This document shows positions 1 through 8,952 of a DNA stretch of 64,000 bases, piece by piece. Made by a program: the position numbers and the translations under genes. Within the stretch, counting starts at the first letter, position 1, and every line of letters starts with the position of its first letter. The notes under the pieces are model-generated. The model was not told the origin of the DNA, did not search any database, and worked only from the letters and a program-made list of their open reading frames with translations. The stretch comes from Bacillus sp. FJAT-50079 (GTDB lineage: Bacteria > Bacillota > Bacilli > Bacillales > Bacillaceae_C): assembly GCF_018343515.1 (NCBI RefSeq), contig NZ_JAGYPD010000001.1:372001-436000 (forward strand), in the 5' to 3' direction.

Positions 1-395
1 TCACAAACAAGCTCTCCATCAACGGTTGCAACAGCTTTTCCTTTACCGATCGGTCCTTTCACCCGAATGATTTCCACTTCGAGTTTCAATTGATCTCCTG
101 GCTTCACTTGCCGTTTAAAGCGGCAATTATCAATGCCTGCAAAAAAAGCTAAACGACCACGGTTTTCTTCTTGTTTTAGCATAGCAACAGCGCCAACCTG
201 CGCCAAAGCTTCTACAATCAAAACACCTGGCATGACAGGATAATCGGGAAAATGTCCGTTGAAAAATTCTTCATTCGCAGTTACATTTTTAAGTCCGACC
301 GCTCTTTGACCGTCTTCAACTTCGATGATTTTATCAACAAGTAAAAATGGATAGCGATGCGGGATAATTTCTTTAATTTGTTGTATATCTAGCAT
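1..395 (-). CDS. fabZ: 3-hydroxyacyl-[acyl-carrier-protein] dehydratase FabZ (3' end cut by window)
   Basis: Hot-dog fold dehydratase that removes water from 3-hydroxyacyl-ACP in type II fatty acid synthesis (cytosol). The ATG at 393-395 follows a GGAAGGGTG ribosome site and opens a protein beginning [20 protein letters not shown]. The active-site segment [18 protein letters not shown] carries the catalytic His and Glu of the family. About 131 codons are present; family members are about 140-146 residues, so roughly ten codons lie beyond base 1. It lies next to the flagellar genes as in B. subtilis (ywpB). Identity is secure. Confidence 0.95.
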   Translation of the reverse strand, partial: MLDIQQIKEIIPHRYPFLLVDKIIEVEDGQRAVGLKNVTANEEFFNGHFPDYPVMPGVLIVEALAQVGAVAMLKQEENRGRLAFFAGIDNCRFKRQVKPGDQLKLEVEIIRVKGPIGKGKAVATVDGELVC

Positions 396-443
396 TATAA
401 CACCCTTCCATAATATGTATATAAGGAGTACAATGACCCCTTG

Positions 444-728
444 TTAGTTTTTGATCACTAAATCAATAATATGTGTCCATGTCGATTTTTGAAAAACATC
501 TGTTGGATTACCATCGCCAATCACACCATAACCGACCATTAATCCAGTAGCAAGGCTTAATGCAATGAGAATTCCAACGATGAGCACACGAAGCCAAATC
601 GGGATTAAACGAATTCGAATCCTTTTCGTTGTTTGGGCTTTGGATTCACGACTTGTCTTCTCACGCTTCTTTTTCTTCATTTCTTTTCTCGTTTGAACTT
701 GTTCTTGGCTGATCTGTTTAGCCATCAT
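444..728 (-). CDS. Small membrane protein of the EpuA / misnamed 'RNA polymerase subunit beta' family
   Basis: A 94-residue protein with a strongly basic N-terminal half (many Lys/Arg), one membrane segment around residues 45-68 and a short conserved tail containing GYGVIGDGNP and a STWTHIIDL-like motif. This is the family deposited in databases as 'DNA-directed RNA polymerase subunit beta' (Pfam EpuA), found between flhP and fabZ in bacilli; it has nothing of a real RNA polymerase subunit. An AAAGGAG site sits 8 bases before the first of two ATGs (MMAK). Topology is predicted as cytoplasmic basic N-terminus and external C-terminus. Cellular role is unknown to me. Confidence 0.8.
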   Translation of the reverse strand: MMAKQISQEQVQTRKEMKKKKREKTSRESKAQTTKRIRIRLIPIWLRVLIVGILIALSLATGLMVGYGVIGDGNPTDVFQKSTWTHIIDLVIKN

Positions 729-789
729 ACGATATACTCCTTTGATCCTAAAAATAGGATGTAAAAACTATGACCTTATCATAACATAT

Positions 790-1623
790 TTACCGGATGC
801 CGTTAATAAGCCCCATCATCTGATCTGATAAAGAAATGGCCCTAGATTGAAATTGAATGGATCGCTGCACAACAAGCATATCGCTCATTTCTTTCGATAA
901 ATCCACATTTGAACCTTCTAATGCCCCTTGCTGCATCGCAATTTGATTTCGATTCGTTCCAACAATATTCGTATAAATAAGCGCTGGGTTCGCATCAATA
1001 TTTTCTGGCAAACCGAGCAATGTTTCCCCTTTTTGCTCTAGAAATTGCGGCTTATGGACGGTAACGACTCCAAGTTGAAAACTGACAGGCTGAATCCCTT
1101 CTCCTTGTACTTGAAGCGTGCCTTGGTTGGAAATGATAAACTCGTTATACTCATTTGAAAAGACAATCGGATCGTCATTTTCATCAAGAACAGGATACCC
1201 TTCACTTGTCACGAGCGTCACTTCATTGTTTCCGCTCGGCGTAACGTATAAGGAACCATTACGTGTAAAACGAAGCTTTATTTCGTTATTTTCCTGAACT
1301 TGCACTTTCAAAAATTGATTTTCTTCTGTGAAAGCAATATCAAGCGGTCGATCGGTACTTTTGATTGGTCCTTGCTGTAAAATCATTGCTGACTTCGCTA
1401 TTTTTGCTCCAACCCCTTGACGGATGCCAAGCGGTGAAAGCCGGCCAGTTTCTTTTTCTGGATCGGGCTGATTGTTCACATGTTGATAAACGAGCTCAGA
1501 AAAGGACACATCTCTTTTTTTAAACCCATTCGTGTCCACATTAGCAATATTATTGCTAATGATATCCAGTTGTTTTTGCAGCTGCCCCATCGTATTCATC
1601 GCAGTTGTCATCGCTCTGGTCAT
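790..1623 (-). CDS. flhP: Flagellar hook-basal body (rod) protein FlhP
   Basis: 277-residue member of the FlgE/FlgG rod-hook family. The N-terminus has the signature ISNNIANVDTNGFKKRDVSF and the C-terminus the matching helix region ending QSRAISLSDQMMGLINGIR; both ends form the coiled-coil domain that packs in the rod. The middle is a variable beta-rich domain. AAGGAG precedes the ATG by about 8 bases. It lies 24 bases downstream of flhO, with which it is surely co-transcribed; the two are the paralogous distal rod proteins found upstream of mbl in B. subtilis. Exported by the flagellar type III system, so no signal peptide is expected. Confidence 0.92.
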   Translation of the reverse strand: MTRAMTTAMNTMGQLQKQLDIISNNIANVDTNGFKKRDVSFSELVYQHVNNQPDPEKETGRLSPLGIRQGVGAKIAKSAMILQQGPIKSTDRPLDIAFTEENQFLKVQVQENNEIKLRFTRNGSLYVTPSGNNEVTLVTSEGYPVLDENDDPIVFSNEYNEFIISNQGTLQVQGEGIQPVSFQLGVVTVHKPQFLEQKGETLLGLPENIDANPALIYTNIVGTNRNQIAMQQGALEGSNVDLSKEMSDMLVVQRSIQFQSRAISLSDQMMGLINGIR

Positions 1624-1647
1624 TGATTTAGCTCCTTACTTTGATCA

Positions 1648-2436
1648 TTAGCCGTTCACTCTTCCGACTTCGTTAACGGCCTTTTCCATGCTTCGATCGT
1701 ATGCTTGTAAAATTTTCTGATTCGCTTCAAAGGCTCGATAAGCGGTCATCAGTTCCGTCATCGCTTTACTTGCATCCACCGTTGATGCCTCAATAAATCC
1801 TTGCGTGATGCGAAAATCAGTCGCTTGATCAGCGTTTGGCAACGGAGCACCATCCTCCGTTCTAAATAGCCCATCTTCTTCGCGAATAAGTGCTTGAGGA
1901 TTTTCTGTTGCCGCTATGCCCAACTGTGCAACGAATGCTCCGTTTTCTTCGATATTACCATAATGATCAACGGTAAACTGCTCACTCGCTAACGTAATCC
2001 GATTGCCATTTACATCAAGCACTGGCCAACCCGCATCGGTTGTTAGTAAGCCATTCGCATCAATCGTAAAGCTCCCATTTCTTGTATATCTTACTTGATC
2101 GCCATTTTCTACTGCAAAAAAGACAGTGCCACCAGCTAGATCAGTTAAAGCCAGATCGGTTTGTTTTTCCGTCTGTCTCATATCTCCTTGAATAAAGCGA
2201 GGGATGCTTTCCTGCATATACACCCCAGTATGAATCGTTCCAATTTGTTCTGAGGAAGGATTGCCTTGTTGATCTTTTTCGACTCTCTGCAGCAACATTT
2301 CTGGAAAAGCTCGAATCGCTGCTTGATCTTCCTTAAATCCCGGAGTATTTACATTCGCTAAATTATTGGTCAGCATATCCGTTTTCCGCTGTTGAGCGTA
2401 CATTCCAGATGCAGCTGTATAAAAGCCTCGTAACAT
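1648..2436 (-). CDS. flhO: Flagellar hook-basal body (rod) protein FlhO
   Basis: 262-residue rod-hook family protein. It carries the family N-terminal motif LTNNLANVNTPGFKEDQ and a C-terminal STVDASKAMTELMTAYRAFE-type helix, both typical of FlgG-like proteins. It is the first gene of the flhO-flhP pair and starts 32 bases after the mbl stop codon, so mbl, flhO and flhP may share transcripts. The assignment to FlhO rather than FlgG rests on position next to mbl and the size; a FlgG proper is expected in the main fla/che operon, which is not in this window. Confidence 0.92.
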   Translation of the reverse strand: MLRGFYTAASGMYAQQRKTDMLTNNLANVNTPGFKEDQAAIRAFPEMLLQRVEKDQQGNPSSEQIGTIHTGVYMQESIPRFIQGDMRQTEKQTDLALTDLAGGTVFFAVENGDQVRYTRNGSFTIDANGLLTTDAGWPVLDVNGNRITLASEQFTVDHYGNIEENGAFVAQLGIAATENPQALIREEDGLFRTEDGAPLPNADQATDFRITQGFIEASTVDASKAMTELMTAYRAFEANQKILQAYDRSMEKAVNEVGRVNG

Positions 2437-2467
2437 ATACTATCGCTCCCCCACTGTTATGATCCGT

Positions 2468-3469
2468 TTAGACAAAATTCCTTCTTGCAATTCGATCCAT
2501 ATTTTCAAGCATAATTCCTGTTCCAGTTGCTACGGCATCCATTGGATGCTCCGCTACTAAGACAGGTACTTTTAACTCATCAGCTAGTAGTTGGTCAATT
2601 CCATGTAGAAGAGCTCCTCCGCCTGTTAAAATGACGCCACGATCAATAATATCCGCCGAAAGCTCTGGTGGTGTTTTTTCTAGAACATTTTTCGCGGCTT
2701 GTACAATTACATGAATCGACTCACGTAGGGCCTCTTCAATTTCCTTCGAATTGACCGTAATCGTCCGCGGCAAGCCAGATACCATATCGCGTCCACGAAT
2801 GTCCATTTCTTCATTGCGGCCATTAGGGAAGACTGTTCCGATGTTGATTTTAATATCTTCCGATGTTCTTTCACCAATTAACAATTTATATTGTTTTTTG
2901 ACATAGCTTAATATTTCATTATCAAAATTGTCTCCAGCCATCTTAATGGAAGCCGATGTTACAATATCTCCCATTGATAACACAGCAACATCTGTTGTTC
3001 CGCCACCGATATCAACGACCATGTTGCCGCTCGGTTCGAAAATATCCATCCCTGCACCAATTGCCGCGACCTTCGGTTCTTCTTCGAGGTAAATTTTCTT
3101 CCCGCCACTTTTTTCTGCTGCTTCTCGAATCGCTTTTTGTTCAACGCTTGTAATGTTCGTTGGACAGCAAATTAAAATGCGTGGTTTCGATAAAAACCCT
3201 TTTACGTTCAATTTATTTATAAAATGCTTTAACATCGCTTCTGTCACATCAAAATCGGCAATGACGCCATCTTTTAACGGCCGAATCGCAACAATATTTC
3301 CCGGCGTTCTCCCAACCATTTTTCTAGCTTCTTCACCAACAGCAAGCACTCGATTCGTATTTTTATCAATCGCTACAACAGATGGCTCATTTAATACAAT
3401 CCCTTGTCCTTTCACATGAATTAACACATTCGCCGTTCCTAAATCGATCCCTATATCTTTCGCAAACAT
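2468..3469 (-). CDS. mbl: Rod-shape protein Mbl (MreB-like actin homologue)
   Basis: 333-residue bacterial actin that polymerises at the inner face of the membrane and organises lateral wall synthesis. Visible are the first phosphate loop IDLGTANVLIHVKGQGIVLN near the N-terminus, the second phosphate loop VVDIGGGTTDVAVLS in the middle and the adenosine motif ILTGGGALLHG near residue 285. Length and the C-terminus (GTGIMLENMDRI) match Mbl. Downstream lie flhO and flhP; upstream is spoIIID, the same order as in B. subtilis, which distinguishes it from mreB and mreBH. Confidence 0.95.
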   Translation of the reverse strand: MFAKDIGIDLGTANVLIHVKGQGIVLNEPSVVAIDKNTNRVLAVGEEARKMVGRTPGNIVAIRPLKDGVIADFDVTEAMLKHFINKLNVKGFLSKPRILICCPTNITSVEQKAIREAAEKSGGKKIYLEEEPKVAAIGAGMDIFEPSGNMVVDIGGGTTDVAVLSMGDIVTSASIKMAGDNFDNEILSYVKKQYKLLIGERTSEDIKINIGTVFPNGRNEEMDIRGRDMVSGLPRTITVNSKEIEEALRESIHVIVQAAKNVLEKTPPELSADIIDRGVILTGGGALLHGIDQLLADELKVPVLVAEHPMDAVATGTGIMLENMDRIARRNFV

Positions 3470-3616
3470 GACAAAATCCCTTCCTTTAGCTTATTCATTT
3501 ATCTATGTAAAAAGTTCTAGTTTGTTTAATTTCCCTAATTGTTTATTTTACCATATATGAGTTATAAAATGGAATACGAAAAAGAAGAAAAGCCATCTGG
3601 CTCCCCTTCTAATCGA

Positions 3617-3889
3617 TTATTTCCCTATTCCGCTTTTCATTTCTTCTCGTTTATACTTTTGTTTCGTCGCCTCTCCTCCTCGCAAATGCCTGATTGATTT
3701 ATGGTAATCTAAAATGCTCTTCACTTCGTTCGCCAAATCTGGATTAATTTCCGGCAATCTCTCCGTTAAATCTTTATGAACCGTACTTTTGGATACGCCA
3801 AACTCCTTCGCTATGACGCGAACTGTTTTCCTCGTCTCCACGATATACCTACCAATCTTGATTGTTCGCTCTTTGATGTAATCGTGCAC
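3617..3889 (-). CDS. spoIIID: Sporulation transcriptional regulator SpoIIID
   Basis: 90-residue DNA-binding protein of the mother cell that switches genes on or off in the sigma-E regulon and toward sigma-K. The helix-turn-helix VIAKEFGVSKSTVHKDLTER and the basic C-terminal region HLRGGEATKQKYKREEM, both DNA contacts in the known protein, are present. I place the start at the GTG at 3887-3889 (protein M/V-HDYIKERTIKIG), as in B. subtilis, because GAGGAGG lies 9 bases upstream; a longer reading from TTG at 3907 would put that ribosome site inside the gene. A consensus sigma-E -10 box lies upstream. Confidence 0.95.
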   Translation of the reverse strand: MHDYIKERTIKIGRYIVETRKTVRVIAKEFGVSKSTVHKDLTERLPEINPDLANEVKSILDYHKSIRHLRGGEATKQKYKREEMKSGIGK

Positions 3890-3952
3890 ACCGCTCGCCC
3901 TCCTCAAATTGGATGTGAGGAGTGTGAAATGAGACTCGTCTTTTTTATAAAC

Positions 3953-3981
3953 ATTGTATGGTTGGTCCCATTGTTCATCGG
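3953..3981 (-). promoter_or_regulatory. Candidate sigma-E promoter of spoIIID
   Basis: On the minus strand CATACAAT (3953-3960) equals the sigma-E -10 consensus, about 65 bases before the spoIIID GTG. The expected -35 region near 3975-3981 is a poor match, which fits a promoter needing an activator. spoIIID is a known sigma-E target. In the rest of the 3982-4237 gap I see only AT-rich sequence. Confidence 0.55.
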
Positions 3982-4237
3982 CAACGTCCTTAGCATCGAT
4001 ACGTGAAGCACCATATATTAACCTATTTTAAGTATGAACAAATACACAACTGATTATAGAGTCTTGATAAACGATTCCTCACCTCAAACACTCTCTTTTT
4101 AATACAGTTTGTATATACTTATTTGTACAAAGCCCAATATATGCGTACTTTCTTTCTATGTTATTGGGAAATGATTGATTAAGATCAATAAAGGATTTAT
4201 TTCCCGAGAAATATGTCGAGATTTTCATTATTTACAT

Positions 4238-4266
4238 GAAAAAAGACAGGCCATTTCGGTCCTGTC
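4238..4266 (-). terminator. Rho-independent terminator of spoIIQ
   Basis: Arms GACAGG (4245-4250) and CCTGTC (4261-4266), extended inward by CC/GG, form a hairpin 18 bases past the spoIIQ stop; on the minus strand it is followed by a run of six T. Confidence 0.75.
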
Positions 4267-4283
4267 AGCACAAAATTTTCCAA

Positions 4284-5054
4284 TTAGTTTGGTAGGATTT
4301 CCTCATTTGTTTCGCTTTCGGATACATCTTCCGCATCATGATCATGACTATCTGCGTCAGCCTTTTCGTCGGCTTCAAATAATGCAGCAACTGGCTCTCC
4401 AAAATATGCTAATGGATTGACCGCTTCATGATCTTTACGAATTTCAAAGTGAACATGATTTTCCGCCGCTTGGTTAAACTCGCTTGTACTTGAAGTGGCA
4501 AGCTCATCCCCTTGTTTCACCGTGTCTCCAACTTTTACCTTCATGTCCTTAACAGATTGATAAACAGTCATAATGCCTTTTTCATGTTCAATTTCAATGA
4601 CATTGCCAAGCAATGCATCTTGTCTTACCGTAGCAACCTTACCACTAAGTGCAGCAACTACTTTGAATTCCTTACCATCTTTGTCAGCAATATCGAGTCC
4701 CAAGCTTGGGCGGTATTGATTGTCATTGACGATAAGTGCTTGTTCTTGCTCTTCCATTGAGGCTGTTGGGTCAAAAAAGTATGTGACAATTCGAACATCA
4801 TCCGCGTTTTGAACCGGCATCTCAAAATTCTCAAACGCTTTGTTCACCTCAATGACAGGCTCTTCCTTATTGATACCAGCTGTTTGATCTTTATCTACTG
4901 CATCTGGCTTAGCAGTGTCGTTGCCGCTTGATTGAAACCACATAATCAGCGAGATAAGCAACGCAGCACTAACTAAATAAATTGCCGGAAATACCCACCG
5001 TTTTTTGAAAAACTTGTTGATTTGAGAAGACTGATTCTTTTCTTCCTCTCTCAT
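4284..5054 (-). CDS. spoIIQ: Stage II sporulation protein SpoIIQ (degenerate LytM/M23 domain)
   Basis: 256-residue forespore membrane protein that pairs with mother-cell SpoIIIAH across the two membranes during engulfment. After a short cytosolic stretch there is one membrane helix (about residues 21-40, FPAIYLVSAALLISLIMW) and an external LytM fold. Of the M23 zinc motifs, HxH survives (NHVHFEIR, His200/His202) but the HxxxD motif reads S117-L-G-L-D121, so the first zinc ligand is Ser; this is also the case in B. subtilis and implies a binding, not hydrolytic, role. Start chosen at 5054 because GAGGTG precedes it by 6 bases and the upstream ATGs overlap the promoter -10. Confidence 0.93.
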   Translation of the reverse strand: MREEEKNQSSQINKFFKKRWVFPAIYLVSAALLISLIMWFQSSGNDTAKPDAVDKDQTAGINKEEPVIEVNKAFENFEMPVQNADDVRIVTYFFDPTASMEEQEQALIVNDNQYRPSLGLDIADKDGKEFKVVAALSGKVATVRQDALLGNVIEIEHEKGIMTVYQSVKDMKVKVGDTVKQGDELATSSTSEFNQAAENHVHFEIRKDHEAVNPLAYFGEPVAALFEADEKADADSHDHDAEDVSESETNEEILPN

Positions 5055-5072
5055 TTTCATCACCTCTGTCAT

Positions 5073-5102
5073 CATTCTGAACAGATTTCCAGAATAATAT
5101 AC
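5073..5102 (-). promoter_or_regulatory. Candidate sigma-F promoter of spoIIQ
   Basis: Minus strand GTATA (5098-5102), 15 bases, then GTTCAGAATG (5073-5082). The arrangement is the same as before spoIIR (5363-type box GnnCAnAATG, same 15-base spacing). spoIIQ is an established sigma-F gene. Transcription would begin around 5066, just ahead of the chosen start. Confidence 0.65.
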
Positions 5103-5214
5103 TCGGTAATAAAAAAATTACTTGTTAGTTTTCGACAAACCCAACTTTTTTATTCATAAATAATAGAGAAATCTTGATTCTTCAAGCAAAGTAGGTGGAT
5201 TGGACTTTGCATCT

Positions 5215-5361
5215 GGCTCGTCCCAGCGTCTGGATTGTATATCTTGGCAACCGGCGTGTATATCCCGGCGACCGGCTTGTATATCTCGGCAACCGGCGTT
5301 TATATCTCAGCAACTGGCTTGTATATCTCGGCAACCGGCTTGTATATCCCGGCGTATGGGT
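5215..5361. repeat. Intergenic tandem array, 21-bp unit, about 7 degenerate copies
   Basis: Units of 21 bp begin at 5215, 5236, 5257, 5278, 5299, 5320 and 5341. The core reads TGTATATCTCGGCAACCGGC with substitutions in each copy; outer copies are the most degenerate. The array lies between the spoIIQ promoter and the spoIID terminator. Because 21 is a multiple of three the array is open in two + frames (5195-5377, 5200-5385), giving repetitive peptides without a convincing ribosome site; I do not regard these as genes. Confidence 0.85.
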
Positions 5362-5423
5362 CGTAAGATTAGCATAGCTAGATAATCAGAAAACTAAACA
5401 GTGTCTATTCAGCGTTATTAATA

Positions 5424-5464
5424 CAAAAAGCGCCAAATTCTATGTATTCATAGATCCGGCGCTT
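5424..5464 (-). terminator. Rho-independent terminator of spoIID
   Basis: AAGCGCC (5428-5434) pairs with GGCGCTT (5458-5464), and an inner TCTATG/CATAGA pair extends the stem. A T-rich run follows on the minus strand. It ends 7 bases past the spoIID stop. Confidence 0.75.
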
Positions 5465-5471
5465 ATCTTTT

Positions 5472-6485
5472 TTATTTGGAAGCCAGTTTTTTGTCAATAA
5501 AGTCAGTTACATTTGAGATTGCTACATCTTGATAATAATGGCTTACAATTTCTTGATAGTCTTTTCCTTCTTTCGCCATCCCATTTGCTCCGTATTGACT
5601 CATTCCGACGCCATGACCAAATCCTTTCGTTGTGATGATAATACTATCACCTTTATGGACCCAGCTAAAGTCGGTTGATCGTAGTTCTAATTTTTCTCTT
5701 ATTTCTCTGCCTGTGAAGGTTTTATCACCGATTTTTACTTCGGCTACTTTTTTTCCTGGTGTGCGGGCAATCACTGTTCCGATATCTCCATCAGCATCTA
5801 GTTTCACACCTAATTTTTCTTCAAATTGCTTCGTGCTTATCGTTTTTTCCACTTCGAAATTTGGTGCCTGATTATCCCAAGGGCTAGCGACACTCTTTAA
5901 GTAAGGTATTTGATTTTGCCAATAATCTTCGGCATTCTCCGTGTAACCATTGCTTGTAGAAAAAAATTGGGCTGCGATCGGCTTTCCGTTATAGGTTAAA
6001 ATTTCTCCTTCCGTCGCTTTAACCGCTTCAACAATTTTATCCCAGTTATAGTCCGCTCCCCATTCCTTTAATGCGTCTTCCTTACTTCGATAAACTTGAT
6101 AATTTTGTGTATCGGTTACGTCAGCACCTTCAGGAATATTTGTTTTATCTCCATTCACGAGATGATTCATTATAAATGTTCTTGCCGTTAATGCTTGTGC
6201 TTTCAATGCCTCCGGTTCAAAGCTTGACGGCATTTCAGAAGCGACTACGCCAACGACATATTCTTCTAACGGTAGAGTTTCAACCTCGTTTGTTGCTGTT
6301 CTAAAAACAGCTACTTCCGTTCCCGAATCCTCCAATTGAACGGTTTGAGGAATCGACTCTTTTTGTTCCTTTAGTTTACCCGTCGTCTTTTCACCGGAAT
6401 TAGGCATTACGACCAAGGATGGGAGTGTAAAAGTGAGGATTATTAGAACTGCGAATATAATTGCGATTGTTTTCAGTTGATTCAT
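5472..6485 (-). CDS. spoIID: Stage II sporulation protein SpoIID, lytic transglycosylase
   Basis: 337-residue membrane-anchored enzyme of the DMP engulfment complex that cuts peptidoglycan after SpoIIP. An N-terminal membrane helix ([20 protein letters not shown]) is followed by the SpoIID domain: the segment [20 protein letters not shown] carries the conserved catalytic Glu, and the C-terminal [16 protein letters not shown] motif is typical. Start at 6485 because GGAGG lies 8 bases upstream; a longer reading from 6530 would include the sigma-E promoter. Transcribed separately from murAA, whose terminator lies upstream at 6668-6700. Confidence 0.95.
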   Translation of the reverse strand: MNQLKTIAIIFAVLIILTFTLPSLVVMPNSGEKTTGKLKEQKESIPQTVQLEDSGTEVAVFRTATNEVETLPLEEYVVGVVASEMPSSFEPEALKAQALTARTFIMNHLVNGDKTNIPEGADVTDTQNYQVYRSKEDALKEWGADYNWDKIVEAVKATEGEILTYNGKPIAAQFFSTSNGYTENAEDYWQNQIPYLKSVASPWDNQAPNFEVEKTISTKQFEEKLGVKLDADGDIGTVIARTPGKKVAEVKIGDKTFTGREIREKLELRSTDFSWVHKGDSIIITTKGFGHGVGMSQYGANGMAKEGKDYQEIVSHYYQDVAISNVTDFIDKKLASK

Positions 6486-6529
6486 GCCTGATGCCTCCAT
6501 TTTAAATTTAAGGCAAATGCCTTTATACA

Positions 6530-6558
6530 ACTATATGGTTTGGGACAAGCATTTATTC
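6530..6558 (-). promoter_or_regulatory. Candidate sigma-E promoter of spoIID
   Basis: Minus strand GAATAAA (6552-6558), 14 bases, CATATAGT (6530-6537), close to the sigma-E pattern KMATATT-14-CATACAMT. It lies about 45 bases before the spoIID start. spoIID is a classic sigma-E gene. Confidence 0.6.
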
Positions 6559-6667
6559 AAAGTTCATTTCATTAAAAAAAGCTACATTAAGTATCGTTTT
6601 AAAATCATAAAGTCGTATCTACTTCGACAGTATTCTACAATATGCACTTCATTTCTTTTTTCCTTAT

Positions 6668-6700
6668 CAAAAAAACCCGCAAAAAAATGCGGGTCTTTTT
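6668..6700 (-). terminator. Terminator of murAA
   Basis: ACCCGCA (6675-6681) pairs with TGCGGGT (6688-6694); on the minus strand seven T follow. It is 16 bases past the murAA stop. T-rich sequence on the plus side makes it potentially bidirectional. Confidence 0.85.
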
Positions 6701-6709
6701 AAGTATATA

Positions 6710-8005
6710 TTATTGCGATTCAAGTTTTTCCATAGCGATTTCTTCTGTTTCTTCTGTTACACGTTCGATATCTGCGCCCAATGCTTGCAGCTTTAGGTGG
6801 AAGTCAAGATAGCCACGGTCAAGATGTTTTAATTCAGTTACACGTGTATATCCTTCTGCTCTTAAGCCAGCGATGATTAATGCTGCTCCAGCCCTTAGAT
6901 CCGTTGCAGCGACTTCAGCGCCTTGCAGATCACATGGGCCTGTAATGATGACTGAGCGACCTTCAATTTTAATATCTGAGTTCATCCGACGAAATTCTTC
7001 AGCATGCATGTAGCGATTTTCAAAGACCGTTTCCGTGATAACACTTGTGCCTTCAGCGTTGACTAATAAAGCCATCATTTGTGACTGCATGTCTGTTGGG
7101 AAACCCGGGTGCGGCATCGTTTTAATATCAGCCGCTTTTAGTTTTTCCGGGCCAATAACACGTAATCCGTCCTCTTCTTCAATGATCGTTACGTTCATTT
7201 CTTCTAATTTTGCAATGACTGATGATAAATGCTCTGGAACTGCTCCTTGAACGAGAACATTTCCTTGCGTAATTGCCGCAGCAATCATAAATGTTCCAGC
7301 TTCAATTCGATCTGGAATAATCGTATGGTCTGCTCCGTATAATTTATTGACACCTTCAATGCGAATCGTTCCCGTACCAGCACCCTTTACCTTTGCCCCC
7401 ATCGCATTTAAATAATTAGCAAGGTCGACGATTTCAGGTTCTTTCGCACAGTTTTCGATCACGGTTAACCCGTCCGCTAATACAGCGGCCATCATAATAT
7501 TTTGTGTAGCACCAACACTTGGGAAATCCAAGTAGATTTTTGCTCCCGTTAAGTGAGATGCTGTTGCTTCAATAAATCCATTTTCTACTTTTACTTTTGC
7601 ACCCATTGCTTCAAAGCCTTTTAAGTGTAAATCAATCGGACGTGAGCCGATTGCACAGCCTCCTGGCAATGCTACACGGGCTTTTCCTTGACGTGCAAGT
7701 AAAGGTCCCATCACTAGAACAGAGGCCCTCATTTTGCGCACATATTCAAATGGCGCTTCAATATTTAACTCATTTGATGCATCAATCGTAATTGATTTAT
7801 GATTAAACTGTACGCCGGCGTTTAAATGGCGTAGCACTTCACCGATTGTATAAACATCTGAGAGCGTTGGTACGTCTCGAATGATGCTTTTTCCCTCACT
7901 TGCCAACAATGATGCAGCGATCACAGGCAGTACGGCATTTTTTGCCCCTTCAACCTTGACAGTGCCGCTAAGCCTTTTTCCGCCGCGGACGATGATTTTT
8001 TCCAA
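6710..8005 (-). CDS. murAA: UDP-N-acetylglucosamine 1-carboxyvinyltransferase MurAA
   Basis: 431-residue cytosolic enzyme that transfers enolpyruvate from PEP to UDP-GlcNAc, the first committed step of peptidoglycan precursor synthesis and the fosfomycin target. The active-site loop [15 protein letters not shown] contains the PEP-binding Cys. Other family marks are [14 protein letters not shown] near the N-terminus and [15 protein letters not shown] near the middle. The start is TTG (8003-8005), 7 bases after GGAGGGG; no better ATG exists. Position between spoIID and ywmB identifies it as the MurAA ortholog; the second paralog lies at 30684-31970. Confidence 0.95.
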   Translation of the reverse strand: MEKIIVRGGKRLSGTVKVEGAKNAVLPVIAASLLASEGKSIIRDVPTLSDVYTIGEVLRHLNAGVQFNHKSITIDASNELNIEAPFEYVRKMRASVLVMGPLLARQGKARVALPGGCAIGSRPIDLHLKGFEAMGAKVKVENGFIEATASHLTGAKIYLDFPSVGATQNIMMAAVLADGLTVIENCAKEPEIVDLANYLNAMGAKVKGAGTGTIRIEGVNKLYGADHTIIPDRIEAGTFMIAAAITQGNVLVQGAVPEHLSSVIAKLEEMNVTIIEEEDGLRVIGPEKLKAADIKTMPHPGFPTDMQSQMMALLVNAEGTSVITETVFENRYMHAEEFRRMNSDIKIEGRSVIITGPCDLQGAEVAATDLRAGAALIIAGLRAEGYTRVTELKHLDRGYLDFHLKLQALGADIERVTEETEEIAMEKLESQ

Positions 8006-8037
8006 AAGTATTCCCCTCCGCGTCCATTTTCTTAATA

Positions 8038-8772
8038 TTAATATTCAATCGTTAAGATGGGTGTGCCGATTACAAAGGATGTTCTCGACCCCGATCCAGT
8101 TTTTCGTAAGCCAATTTGCATATTCATTCCATTTTCAGTAAAAGATATCGGTTCGTTCAATTGTGAGGATTTTGCAGAAATCGAGTAAAAATCGCTCTCT
8201 TTCAACGCTTCAATTTCCTCCGCTTGGAAGGCCTGAAGCAATCCATCAAGAGAATGATGGATAAATGTCTCGAAATCCTCATTGAATTCGCCTTTAATAC
8301 AAGAGAAAATAACGGGCTCTTTATCAAAAAGTCTTCCCACTTTATCTTCGGTATGGTTGGACACAGTCTGATCCCAGCTCGTTCCACCGACCTCATACAC
8401 GACGTATGAGGAATTCTGTCTATTTTGATCGGTTGAAATGAATTTGATCGTCTCGCTGAAAAGTCCGTGGTTTTGTTGCCCCACGAAGACATCTATTCCG
8501 GCATCATTCGACATGAACCAATTCATATGTGGAAATTGCTTTTCCAGCCACTCCTTTTTTCTCAACCATTCTCGCGTTGTTCGGAGATAGACAGGTTCTC
8601 TTGCATATAGAGACCATTCAATCTTCGTACCATTTTGCTGTTCTATATGAGAAATTAATGTATCTATATCCTTTTCATGTTTAGCATTACTACTGCTATT
8701 CCCTAGAAAAATAACAACAAAACTGCTGATAAGTAGAAGCTGTACCCATGTAAATCGGTATTTTTTCATCAT
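8038..8772 (-). CDS. ywmB: YwmB family protein, exported, function unknown
   Basis: 244-residue protein with an N-terminal hydrophobic signal-type segment ([16 protein letters not shown]) and no other membrane helix. The size, the cysteine and the C-terminal [18 protein letters not shown] tail, together with its place between ywzB and murAA, fit the YwmB family (structurally likened to a TATA-binding-protein fold in databases). Function is not known. GGGGGAG precedes the ATG. The 180 bases upstream to ywzB are AT-rich with no clear hairpin. Confidence 0.8.
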   Translation of the reverse strand: MMKKYRFTWVQLLLISSFVVIFLGNSSSNAKHEKDIDTLISHIEQQNGTKIEWSLYAREPVYLRTTREWLRKKEWLEKQFPHMNWFMSNDAGIDVFVGQQNHGLFSETIKFISTDQNRQNSSYVVYEVGGTSWDQTVSNHTEDKVGRLFDKEPVIFSCIKGEFNEDFETFIHHSLDGLLQAFQAEEIEALKESDFYSISAKSSQLNEPISFTENGMNMQIGLRKTGSGSRTSFVIGTPILTIEY

Positions 8773-8952
8773 ATTCTCTCCCCCTATTCAAAGTGTTTCC
8801 ACTCCTGAGGGAAGTAATACAAAAGGAAATTCGTCAGTTTTAGACGTTATTCGTATGCCGATTTTTTCACACTGCAACTTTCATCATAAACAAAAGATAA
8901 TTTCTTGAAAACAGGACGAAAGTCACATTTTTATATTTTTCGTCATTTTTCG

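Noticed and set aside
444-728. RNA polymerase beta subunit, as the family is often labelled
   Set aside because: A 94-residue single-helix membrane protein cannot be that subunit; the label is a database error.
2956-3419. Frames overlapping mbl on both strands
   Set aside because: Shadows of a strongly conserved gene in its reading frame.
5195-5385. Two overlapping plus-strand ORFs over the 21-bp repeats
   Set aside because: Open frames follow from a repeat length divisible by three; no ribosome site, repetitive composition, two frames equally open.
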